From Tubiluchus corallicola (taxonomy: Eukaryota > Priapulida > Priapulimorpha > Priapulimorphida > Tubiluchidae): DNA of 28,959 nt. The stretch is from NCBI GenBank assembly GCA_030141605.1, contig JAQGDQ010000709.1, positions 80,001 to 108,959 on the forward strand, given 5' to 3'. Of the stretch, positions 20,351 to 28,959 are shown piece after piece. Under the pieces are notes generated by a model. It searched no databases and was not told where the DNA came from. It worked only from the letters and a program-made list of their open reading frames with translations. Position numbers and translations under genes: made by a program. How positions within the stretch are numbered: position 1 is the stretch's first letter; the number at the start of each line of letters is the position of its first letter.

Positions 20351-23159
20351 GTGTGTAATAATATCACTAGGCTGGCCCATATCAACTACTTTGACAACTC
20401 CACACTTGTCAATCATAGACAACGTTTAATCAAGCCCCCACACCCCCCACGGTGAGTACAATCGTGCCCCACCTAACTTCTTTAAATTACAGTGCAACGA
20501 TAATTACTACATCCTAAACGCTCGCATGTCAATTACACGCCATTTTAGTGTTTCGATTATTCCAGGGGTCGCACAGTTTAGCTTTCCAGAGACGAGGGAT
20601 GCCCAACAAATGATAATAATTACATTATTAAGTCGGAAATAATCGTATTTGTTCGCAGGGCTCGTCGTGAGATTGATTGTGCGTGGAATACGAGCTCTAT
20701 TTATATGTAAATTTGCAATTACAGCCAAATCAGTGATCACTTAATCAGATTCTTTTTGTAATCAGTTATAGGAATCAAAACTTTTTCCTGGTGATTTTAG
20801 TAGGCCTAAAAGAGGCCTTCATTTATTATTAATTCTGATACTTAGACGATACCAAATGCCTTCATTAGATAGTTTGGATCTATGGCGATTGTAAGGTGTC
20901 TTATGCAAAAGTAAATATAGACTATCGCAAGTTTGACAAGGAAATCTTCATTCCATCTTATAAATATGGTACTTTTTCTAACTTTTCTTAGAGGTCGACC
21001 AAATGTCCTCGCCTAAATTGTGAATGTCCTGGTGAACTCTGCGGCCAAATATTGCAGTGAATAGGCCCGTAAGCTTTCCTGACCAACTCTTAACGCGTGA
21101 CACAAAAATAGCTACAAAATCACACAATTTATTTGTGCTGTGTACAGGGCTTCCTGGATTTCTTGTTCTTTTCCATTTTGATGCGAAATGTTTCAGTTCT
21201 TGTAAATGTGATTGGTATGCTTGGACTGATTTCAGTCCGTTTTCAGTTTTATATCATTTTGTGAAAGTTTAGACGTGAAAGAAATGCAAGGAATAAGAGT
21301 TCGGTTTACGGCACGGTCCATCGAGGACCACTTGAAGTCCACTTGAGACTAAATTGACTGCATATCGCTTGTAATTCAATACCCTCTATAATGGATATGG
21401 ATTTATTGTAGTATTTGCTTCGGAATTTCTCTAATCTCATTTGGCTGTTTTGACATTGGGTTGTTAAACTTTTCTTGGATATTGGATCATCTACCTATCA
21501 TCAGAAAACTTTGTTTGGTCAAGTTTGTACTCGTATATGTAACTGAATGATCTAACATTGTGGTCAAGCCGCTCATTGGAGACTAGTTTATTAACAGACG
21601 CTATCTAGGAACTGCTTGGTAGAGGTCTGATTAGGTACTTAACTTTAGTTTGATTATCATTATAACGTTAAACGACAGAGCATGGCTGCGTTTGCTTTTG
21701 AAAAACGCAGATTTCAAAAGACTATTTTTGAAACTATGAAACTAATATGACAAGGAGCGTAACCAACGAAACAAGTAAGCAAGACAAAACGAAAAGTGAA
21801 AGAATGAAAAAGAGGGCAGGAAGGGGAAGGAAAGATAGCAAGGAAAGATTGAAAGATAGAAAAATAAGAAATGAAAGAATAAAAAAGCTTCATACTAATA
21901 TTCCAAATTCGACAATTTTCAAAAATGTTGTGAAGGTGCACATGCAAAGCTTGTCATTTTTTTAAAAAAATCTTCACGATTTGAACCAGCGTGCACAATA
22001 GCACTACCTTTTATGTAATGATCAAGTTTTCACTTGGCCATTTTGTATTTGGGCCCAGTTATTACATGTTTTAGACTGTTGACCAGTAGCAGCTGGTACA
22101 TTAGCGCATTTAGAACTGTATTTACATAAACTGTTTTGTGTTATGAAAATAATAAAAACTTTTAGTTAGTTTTTTGGAGTGCCTCAAGGCTGCGTCTTAG
22201 GGCCGCTCGTGTTTCTTTGCAAAGTTTTGATTGACGCAAAAACTCGCCCGGGTTTTGTGACGGTAGCGCCACTGATTAGCCTGATTAGGAAACTACGGCG
22301 TGAGAACTCGTTTCACCTTTTCATACTGGTAGCTTTTAGTTGAGAAAGAATCTACGCTCAAATACCACCACTACCGTCTCCAGCTGCTTTGCCACCGATA
22401 CGCTTCCATACAAGCTTTCAAGGCGCGGAATTTTTTGACAAATTTCAGCTAATTTGTGTCAATGCAGCTGTGTTCTTTGAACAGTACTAGTGCACTCGAG
22501 TTTAACGCTATTTAAATGACAATGTTCGTCGACCATTACCTAAAATTATTCGTTACCTTTGTTCGCTAAAACTAAGCTAATTTAGAACAAACCCTGCCCG
22601 CGCAGGGAATTGTGGGATATCTGCAAATAAAGGCGGCCTTTCATTCGAGCTTCTTTGTCTTGCGTCTTGAAAAATATTTTCTTCTGTGTTAAACCAATAA
22701 TTTTGGCGCCTTGGCCTTCAAGCTAAAACGCATTGCTTACTCATTTTCCCTGCTTTGAAAGCTTACATTAAATGCGTATTGTTCATTGAGACTTCGTTGA
22801 CTAAGTTTTCAGCTATTCAATTTGAACGTGGGAGTGAATTTCGTCGTCATAATGCTCTTAAGTTTTTTTTTGTAATAGCTATGCACTTATCGTTCTCGCT
22901 GATCACAGTCGTCATCACTGCCGCTGCCCTGCAATCATTCTATAATTAAAGGACAAGAAAAGGGGGTACCTAAAGTAGGTTTCAGAAAAATCGCCTTAAA
23001 GAATTATATTACTTTATCGCAATTTTATGCGTACATCGTACTCACTTTGAATAGATTTTTTTGTCTATTTTTATTTTAAATTTCCTGTGACATTGTACCG
23101 ACCGCGGCATTACATGACGTCATACACGCACAACGTAGATCAGGCGAAGAAAAGAAATT
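20351..23159. other. Unassigned interval, 2.8 kb
   Basis: Apart from the purine tract and a TGACGTCA palindrome at 23115, no gene, RNA or clear repeat is seen. Confidence 0.5.
21750..21890 (+). repeat. Purine-rich (A/G) tract
   Basis: About 140 bp of nearly pure A and G (GAAAGA, GGAAGG, AAGATAG). A Lys/Arg-rich frame across it is a consequence of composition. Confidence 0.8.
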
Positions 23160-23232
23160 GTTAAACTACGTCATAAAAACTTTCTGTGCAAAGTTATTTT
23201 ACTTAGCATTTCCCTTACCTGCTTCAAAGATT
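23160..23232 (-). repeat. Diverged family A fragment, minus strand
   Basis: The minus strand reads ACATAAATCTTTGAAGCAGG, TAAGGGAAATGCTAAGTAAA, then ATAACTTTGCACAGAAAG, matching the same 3' half of family A. Confidence 0.65.
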
Positions 23233-23394
23233 TATGTAGCCAGAAAAGCTAATTATTAGTTATCTAAGATGCTTTCACCAATTGGTAAAATAACGCTGAC
23301 TTACCTCCAGGGTGCGCCACACACTAACCAAAAAACGTATTTTTAATCTTATTGACAAGATACAGTAACTTTAAATTTTACTTACTTAGTAACA

Positions 23395-23637
23395 TGTGCG
23401 CTACGAATGCTCTGATTATTTTTTCAGAGTTCACCCAATGTTATTTAAATTTGTTTCAAATGACCTGTCGTCAAAATGGCTGCGTCTAACGGCCATCGCG
23501 GGAGTTCACGTTTACATGTTTTATACAGCGTTACAGCCGACGCAAGCACTGTATGCGAAAAGGCAGTATGTAAGTGGTATAAAATTTCAAAACGAATTTT
23601 TTAAGCTTATGTAAGTGGAGGTTTTTTTGTGCTTTAA
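23395..23637 (+). repeat. Repeat family C, diverged copy
   Basis: This matches 25528-25765: CTACGAATG, CCTGATTATTTTTTCA, CCAATGTTAT.TAAA, TTTTATACAGCGTT, GCCGAC.CAAGC and TGCTTTAACC occur in order. The match ends at the TTAA where the piggyBac-like MITE begins. Confidence 0.75.
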
Positions 23638-24095
23638 CCGTTTCAGTCCCAAATTATTTTTTTAATAAGAAAATTTTTTTGGCTTGGTACTTTTGTTCAG
23701 TATGTCCATCTTGTTTACACATAATAATTATTTTTTTTACCTGTGCCCGCGTGCTAAATGTAGGCTGTATCCCACGGGATACATTGGGATTCAACGGAAG
23801 CATAAAATGTGCTTCATTTTGCAACTGCTGATAATTTTTTAAAGTATTTAAGACATTTAGTATGCATGCTATGCTGATCTGTACAAAGTCATCTCTAAAG
23901 TACTGTACCTTGCACAGTTTTTTATGCCATGTAGATTTCCTAGTTTGCCATTTTATCACCATTTTTAGTCTATTGTTATTGGCTTAAATCAAAATAACTA
24001 TTAACAGATCAAATAAATGTCAGTTTTAAAATTTTATTAATTTTAAAGGCAGAAAATATTCTCATATCCCATGGGATGAAACGGGTATGAAAGGG
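23638..24095. mobile_element. piggyBac-like MITE flanked by TTAA
   Basis: The 458-bp unit is bounded by TTAA on both sides (23634-23637 and 24096-24099). Its ends are inverted: CCGTTTCAGTCCC on the left and, read from the right, CCCTTTCATACCC (10 of 13 match). TTAA target sites and ends starting CCC/CCG are hallmarks of piggyBac-type elements. Palindromes lie near both ends: GTATCCCACGGGATAC at 23766 (one mismatch) and ATCCCATGGGAT at 24066. A 102-codon frame on the minus strand shows no transposase features, so the element is probably non-autonomous. Confidence 0.65.
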
Positions 24096-24487
24096 TTAAA
24101 GTTATTATTTAAAAATGCCTATTCTATGAGCATGATTAGGCCTGATTTCATTTTCTGTCAAAATTTACCCATATATCCCGAGATTTTTTTACAATTATTT
24201 CTCGCCTATTTACGTAGCTACTTAAAAACTGTGTAATTTAAGTTGTAATTTATTCCAAATTATAATTTGAAGATATAAGTTACTTTCAATTAAAATGAAT
24301 TAAATTACTAGTAATTATACAGCGCATGTTGTTTACACAGGACGTGACAACATTTGTGTTTGTCGGTGGCAAAGGTCTAATTCAACTGGCCACAAATATT
24401 TAGAATTGCAAAGTTTTTAATATAATCACCCGTGCTAGGCGTAATTCTAGTTTAACACGCCACAAACTGTTTGAGGTTGCACCTTTA

Positions 24488-24562
24488 TAATAAGCCGAAG
24501 CCTGAATTTGAACCAGGACTTTCTGCTTACACTGCAGACCTTGTAGACCAACTAGGCCACGC
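24488..24562 (-). pseudogene. tRNA-like sequence (pseudogene or SINE head)
   Basis: The minus strand has an A-box TGGCCTAGTTGG, an anticodon-like hairpin TCTGC-AGTGTAA-GCAGA and a T-arm CCTGG-TTCAAAT-TCAGG. The acceptor halves (ATATGCG and CTTCGGC) do not pair, and the base before the anticodon is G, not T. It is therefore not a working tRNA. It sits directly beside the 518-bp tandem duplication. Confidence 0.7.
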
Positions 24563-24578
24563 ATATCACGACGGTAAA

Positions 24579-25096
24579 GGCAATTCAAATTTCATTATTT
24601 TTTATTAATGTTACTTTTTCCACAGTGTCAGAAAATATGCATTCAACGGCATGTATAATGCGAATTTAACAGTAATACTACTTAACACGCCACAAGCGGT
24701 TAGTTGATGGTCGGCGTTCAGTGCTTACTGTGTCTCAATTATTTCAATTGTCTCAGGTTTTTTGTAGATTGCAAAGTTAACCAAACTTTAGCAGTCGAAG
24801 TTCGTATTCAGTAAGAACATTTCTCTGTATTTGTGATTGATATACAATAAACAGTTGGTTATATCGATCTTAATAAGGTGTTATGTATCTTTCTTAATTA
24901 AAGGGTTTTGTACATTGCATAACTTTGACTCATGTATGATCCACAGATTCTGTAATCCAGACTAGTTAGTGAAGAATGTACTACGAATGCTCTGATTTAT
25001 TTTTTCAAACTTTACACAGTGTTATCTAAACTTATTCCACACTACTTATCGTTAAAATTGCTGCACATAGCTCTCACGTGCAACAGTTTCAATTTA
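24579..25096 (+). repeat. 518-bp tandem duplication, unit 1
   Basis: This runs from GGCAATTCAAATTTC to GCAACAGTTTCAATTTA and is followed without a gap by unit 2. It shares AACACGCCACAAGCGGTTAG, TTAACCAAACTTTAGCA and TATACAATAAACAGTTGG with unit 2. Confidence 0.95.
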
Positions 25097-25648
25097 GGCA
25101 ATTCAAATTTCATTATTTTTTATTAATGTTACTTTTTCCACAGTGTCAGAAAATATGCGTTCAACGGCATGTATAATGCGAATTTAACAGTGATACTACT
25201 TAACACGCCACAAGCGGTTAGTTGATGGCCGCCTATAAATGGTCGGCGTTCAGTGCTTACTGTGTCTCAATTATTTCAATTGTCTCAGGTTTTTTGTAGA
25301 TTGCAAAGTTAACCAAACTTTAGCAATCGAAGTTCGTATTCAGTAAGAACATTTCTCTGTATTTGTGATTGATATACAATAAACAGTTGGTTATATCGAT
25401 CTTAATAAGGCTTTATTTATCTTTATTTTAATTTTTTTATCTGTCTTAATTAAAGGGTTTTGTGCATTACAAAACTTTGACTCATGTATGATTCACAGAT
25501 TCTATAACCCAGACTAGTTAGTGAAAAATGTACTACGAATGCCCTGATTATTTTTTTCAAACTTTACACAATGTTATCTAAACTTGTTTCATACTACTTA
25601 TCGTTAAAATTGCTGCACATAACTGTCACGTGCAACAGTTTCAATTTA
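25097..25648 (+). repeat. 518-bp tandem duplication, unit 2
   Basis: This is a nearly identical copy of 24579-25096. It is longer because of about 15 extra bases (CCGCCTATAAATGG near 25230) and an AT-rich insertion near 25418-25440. It then continues into family C sequence shared with 23395-23637. Confidence 0.95.
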
Positions 25649-25785
25649 CAAGTTTTATACAGCGTTGCTGCCGACACAAGCTCTATATGCAATAAGACAG
25701 CATGCAGGGGCATCTAAAATTTCGTGTAAAAAATATGAAATAACGTAAGTAAACCGTTTTTATGCTTTAACCACTTTAATATGTG
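25528..25785 (+). repeat. Repeat family C, second copy
   Basis: This partly overlaps tandem unit 2 and extends past it. It is the counterpart of 23395-23637 and does not carry the MITE after TGCTTTAACC. Confidence 0.75.
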
Positions 25786-25834
25786 ATAGCAACCTACCTT
25801 AACGCGGTAAACCTGCCGAGAGCGAGTATTGAAT

Positions 25835-25900
25835 CAAGGCGGTCACCCGTCGATTCGCAGACCACTGTCAGTGTTGCTTAACTACGGTTGCAAAGCACAC
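25835..25900 (-). repeat. Degenerate 5S rRNA-like fragment
   Basis: On the minus strand this reads GTTAAGCAAC, about 7 diverged bases, TGGTCTGCGAATCGAC, then GGGTGACCGCCTTG. That keeps the order and spacing of the 5S internal region (GTTAAGCAAC, TGGTTAGTACTTGGAT, GGGTGACCGCCTGG). The sequence outside is unrelated to the two 5S SINEs, so it may mark another 5S-derived family. It lies about 155 bp upstream of the first BTB exon. Confidence 0.55.
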
Positions 25901-26054
25901 ACATGCATGACCACTAAACTGTTCACTCGCCTCAAAAATTTCTTCCTCCTTATGCATCCAAATTTGCTTCGCTTTTTTTTGCTTTTGCGAAAAAGAAGCT
26001 TGTTACGACGCTGTGTTACTTCCAAGCATTAATTAAAATAATTTAATATTTCAG

Positions 26055-26220
26055 ATGATATTAAATTATGACAACGTGGTAGATATACTCAGCATAGCTC
26101 AGCATCTCGGCTTGGATGATCTCCAGAGAAACTGCGAGGATTTCGTTGCTAGGCAACTGAACATAGACAATGCCTGTTTGTTCCTGGCCGCAGCAATGCG
26201 CATGGGGCAGCAGTATCAAG
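26055..26220 (+). CDS. Internal exon of a BTB-BACK domain protein (end of BTB, start of BACK)
   Basis: This 166-bp exon follows an acceptor (ATTTAATATTTCAG) and ends at the donor CAAG|GTAAGAATG, leaving a one-base split codon. It reads MILNYDNVVDILSIAQHLGL, then DDLQRNCEDFVARQLNIDNA, then CLFLAAAMRMGQQYQ. In BTB proteins the stretch 'NVVDIL.IAQHLGLDDL...CEDF' forms the last two helices of the BTB/POZ fold, and 'NIDNACLFLAAAMRMGQ' begins the BACK helical region. BTB-BACK proteins commonly act as Cullin-3 adaptors or dimeric scaffolds; that role is known for the family and only inferred here. The Met at the exon start is probably internal, because the family needs about 80-90 preceding BTB residues. 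I found no upstream BTB exon. A serine-enriched-protein (gprs-like) member is possible, but I cannot separate it from other BTB-BACK groups. Confidence 0.85.
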
Positions 26221-26735
26221 GTAAGAATGTATCCTGTTTGTATGGCGCTTTGCAGTAGAAGAGATATGAGTTCAAATCCGAGTGGGTGATATTTTTTTAT
26301 TTATTTTTTATTTTTTTCTAATTATTGGTGGTAAGGATTTCGTTCATATAGCTGAAATATCATTTGCGCTGTGACAATGTTGTGAGCTTAAGTAACTCGG
26401 CAATGTGTGTACCTTAAAGGATACATTGAACTGATGGATTACGAGGCAGAATTTCTAGTAAACTTACTCCTATAACAAAAATGGGAAACTCTCTATAACG
26501 TTTGGGGTGGGGTGTGGGTGGAGCTACCTCATATTTTTGATACATTAGATATTTGATCATATTTCCACGCTCAATTGTGGAATGTGCCTCCTTAATAGTC
26601 GCTAATCCACATTTTGCAGTTTGCATTTCAGTATTCTTGATGTGTTTTCAAGGTTTGCTGGATTTAAAGGTTTCCCATGTTGCATTTTACACTTTACCCT
26701 GTTTTGGATTTAACATTTCGGCGTGCTTTTTCTAG
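26221..26735 (+). other. Intron between the two BTB-BACK exons
   Basis: This is a 515-bp GT-AG intron. Bases 26240-26285 contain a B-box-like string (GAGTTCAAATC) followed by a long T run, which may be a tRNA-derived SINE remnant. The rest is AT-rich and unremarkable. Confidence 0.75.
26240..26300 (+). repeat. Possible tRNA-like B-box fragment inside the BTB intron
   Basis: GATATGAGTTCAAATCCGAG resembles a tRNA T-loop and is followed by a T-rich run. There is no convincing A-box, so this is a weak call. Confidence 0.3.
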
Positions 26736-26866
26736 GAACGGGTGATAATTCATTCGTGGAAAGATGCGCGGAGTTCATCGAGGAGAATGCGGAAGAGTGC
26801 ATCCACACGGAATCATTTCTCAAGTTGCCAAAGGATGCCCTAATCAGGCTAGTCTCTTCCGACCAG
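26736..26866 (+). CDS. Next exon of the same BTB-BACK gene (BACK domain)
   Basis: This 131-bp exon follows a polypyrimidine acceptor (GTGCTTTTTCTAG) and ends GACCAG|GTGAGTAAAG. Its first two bases complete the Gly codon split at 26220, so frame is preserved across a 515-bp intron. It reads GTGDNSFVERCAEFIEENAE, then ECIHTESFLKLPKDALIRLV, then SSDQ. The pattern 'C..FIEENA.E...TESFLKLP.DAL.RLVSSD' is typical of the BACK domain, which normally continues with an acidic 'EE.VW..VL.W' helix in the next exon. That continuation is not visible before the window ends. The frame stays open for 174 bases past the donor, but that sequence does not look like BACK, so I stop at the splice site. Both junctions are canonical and no stop or frameshift is seen, so the gene looks intact here. 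Confidence 0.85.
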
Positions 26867-27099
26867 GTGAGTAAAGGCTCACTGGTGGTGGTGACGATGA
26901 TGTTTTTTCATTTTTCAGATGGATTACCCATTCGTCCACTGCCCATCCTCTGTACCATCCTAAAGGAAAACGGGACGCTTTACGGGACTACCGTAAAAAG
27001 TACACATTTTAATACCGTAATAATGACAAAGTATTTTTGATGATTAAATGATAGGCTGAAAACTTGATTAATGGCTGGTGATTGACATCACAACTGAAC

Positions 27100-27548
27100 A
27101 TAATTTTCCACTGCGCAAAAACATTCCACGAGTATGTTGGACGTGTTTGCAAAAGCGGAAATTGAAGTACAGTGCTGCTGTACAATATTCAATGTGATGT
27201 ACAAAAACTCGGCAAATTTTAAGTTTGAAATTAAAATTTCAAATTTCCTGCCTTGTTTACGCACGAGCTCTCGAACGTGTGTGCTACGTCACAATTGAAC
27301 CACATTTGTACTGGGAGGTACAGCACCTTTTTTCGTGCAACGTGTTTCCGAGATGCAGATGCTAGTGCCCGTCTAACTAGTGAAAGGCGAAATGCACGTA
27401 ACAGGAAAGAACTACTGGCTCGAAGGTGAAATTATGTTTCTGTGGTAATAATTCTTTCACCTAAATCATTCTTAACAAATCCCTTTCAATATTTTATAGC
27501 TTAGATTTTCTTGATCTATAGTTTTAGACTGTGTCCAGTTTTCCTTTA
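27100..27548 (+). repeat. Repeat family D, copy 2
   Basis: This is the diverged direct partner of 19505-19945. It ends just after TGTGTCCAGTTTTCCTTTAA, where the other copy continues into a three-unit tandem repeat that is absent here. Confidence 0.85.
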
Positions 27549-28306
27549 AGCTCAGTCACCACTAATGCCGCCTTAACCACCCAGCCATGCGCACAACCTC
27601 GTAAAAATTTTGCAAACTAACAATTGACTTTACAAAAGTAGCAATTATGTTTCGATCACTTCTTCACGAAAGTAAATTTTAATTTCAGTTTCATTCTATT
27701 AGGGACTCTTCGCGTATCTAAACGTGTTTCGAAATCAAATTATGATTTCATAATTATTTCATCAGTTTATTAAAATTACCGTGAATTCAAACGCGTTATC
27801 CTCATCTTCATAATTTATGCAGGAGAGTTGAGATTTGAGAATACGCCTAAATTTCATTTTCCACGTGGCCCTGATGAAGCTTTAGCTTTTTTGCAGCCTC
27901 TGTTCCGGCCGCAAATTCTTTGTCCTATGTAATTAAAATATCAAATTATTCTAAATGAAATTTTAACAATACTAAGTCTATATATGCGAGTAAGGAACAT
28001 CTGTTCTTTGAGTTTAGCTCACATTCGAATTTCGTTTTCTTTCACGTGACATTAATCCGGCTCAGTTCAACGGGAACTCGAGTAGCATCATCCTGATCCT
28101 GCAAGAAATATTTCTTTTAATTATTTATTATATGAAAATTATGCCGTGGAAGACAAAGGAAAATTTGCAAAACATTTGCGTTTCTTTCATCAAGATCCAC
28201 CGAGAATATTATTCGAAATTAAGCGGGGATTGAAATTTCGTGTTCGGATCATTTGGGAACAATTGTGTTATGCACAAACTGGGCATGTTAAATGATACAA
28301 ATTGCG
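27549..28306. other. Unassigned interval downstream of the BTB exons
   Basis: Probably intron or intergenic sequence. I searched it and 26867-27099 for a following BACK exon ('EE.VW..VL.W') and found none. Confidence 0.5.
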
Positions 28307-28431
28307 CGATACGATAACAATGCGATACAATGCTGTTGATAACATACGATATGATAACAATGCGATACAATGCTGTTGATAACATAAGATATGATAACAA
28401 TGCGATACAATGTTCTTCCCAACAATGCGAT
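28307..28431 (+). repeat. 40-bp tandem repeat, about three units
   Basis: The unit contains CGATA.GATAACAATGCGATA then CAATGCTGTTGATAACATA. Starts at 28307, 28347 and 28387 give an exact 40-bp period; the third unit diverges after CAATG. Confidence 0.9.
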
Positions 28432-28782
28432 ATGGATAATCTGTTTTTCAAATGACAGGATGCGATGCGACAAATTATTACCTCAAATTCAATTCAATTC
28501 AATTTTTTCTTAATAGCAGTTAAAATTCGACATAATTATTTTTACATTTCATTGCAACTGAGAAGGAGCAGCGAAAGATGTATTGGTCACTTGGTCAGCT
28601 GCCCCTTATTAAAAATACAAGTTTACTTACAGGCTCATGATATTTTTTAGGTGTTTGTATATATATAATGCCTCGTGACTTGTTAATGATTGTGTTGTTT
28701 GATTCTTTGATTGTAAAAGCTAACAGGCTTAATAATTGTGGGCAAAATTTAATTCGGAACCAGCTCTCCCCCCTATTTTCTT

Positions 28783-28959
28783 GCCCATAAGTGTCTCGTG
28801 TAATTAGTAACATCACTTTAAAGTAGCGGTCAATCACTCTCGGGGTCATTTGTACGCCGATTCCTCCACCAGTGACGTCACGTCGAAGTAGCGCACTGTT
28901 AATTTCCGTCAAAAGTATAATAAACCTTTACAAAAAATAGTTAATTTTGTGATATCTTT
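28783..28959 (+). repeat. Repeat family B, copy 2 (runs off the window)
   Basis: This is the direct partner of 7965-8150, diverged by substitutions and indels, with AAAAGTATAATAAACCTTTA near the window end. Confidence 0.75.

Noticed and set aside
23654-23962. 102-codon minus-strand frame inside the MITE
   Set aside because: No DDE transposase features and Lys-rich from AT-rich sequence; too short to be functional.
24488-24562. Functional tRNA gene
   Set aside because: The acceptor stem does not pair and the base before the anticodon is not T.
26867-27040. Open continuation of the second BTB exon past its donor
   Set aside because: A good GTGAGT donor at 26867 and loss of BACK-like sequence indicate intron read-through.

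Overview
This window looks like non-coding, repeat-rich DNA from an animal nuclear genome, probably an arthropod or other invertebrate. It is AT-rich, has no bacterial-style gene packing, and its only convincing host-gene sequence is a pair of exons with GT-AG splice sites. The 5S rRNA-like segments carry the arthropod-style block CACCGGTTCTCGT...GATCACCGAAGTTA. A chelicerate such as a horseshoe crab would fit, but I cannot prove the species.

Host gene. Exons at 26055-26220 and 26736-26866 (+) join across a split Gly codon. They encode about 99 residues covering the end of a BTB/POZ domain and the first part of a BACK domain. The rest of the gene (BTB start, end of BACK, any C-terminal domain) was not found and is probably outside the window.

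Mobile elements. Four decayed 3' ends of non-LTR retrotransposons can be read from conserved C-terminal protein motifs: 4345-5000 (-), 12650-13347 (+), 13503-13860 (-) and 16165-16600 (-). Two run directly into a microsatellite, (ATA)n or (TGGA)n, which is best read as the element's own tail. Two copies of a 5S-rRNA-headed SINE (6061-6563 + and 14166-14726 -) are each bounded by 12-bp direct repeats that look like target-site duplications. There are several tRNA-like SINE heads, a TTAA-flanked piggyBac-like MITE (23638-24095) and a MITE with 12-bp inverted repeats (9113-9471).

Tandem and dispersed repeats. From left to right: a 495-bp direct-repeat pair (106-603 and 2547-3040) flanking a 670-bp GAGT-type array; a (CT)n tract; an 11-unit satellite (17495-18680) with 98-bp core units and 125-bp edge units; a three-unit repeat of about 130 bp (19938-20350) next to repeat family D; a 518-bp tandem duplication (24579-25648); and a 40-bp repeat near 28.3 kb. 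Four dispersed families (here A, B, C, D) recur in diverged form and account for several kb.

The remaining stretches (roughly 3.1-4.3, 6.6-7.9, 9.5-12.1, 14.7-16.1, 20.4-23.0 and 27.5-28.3 kb) show no gene I can support. Short open frames there have no recognisable domain and lie in AT-rich or repetitive sequence.
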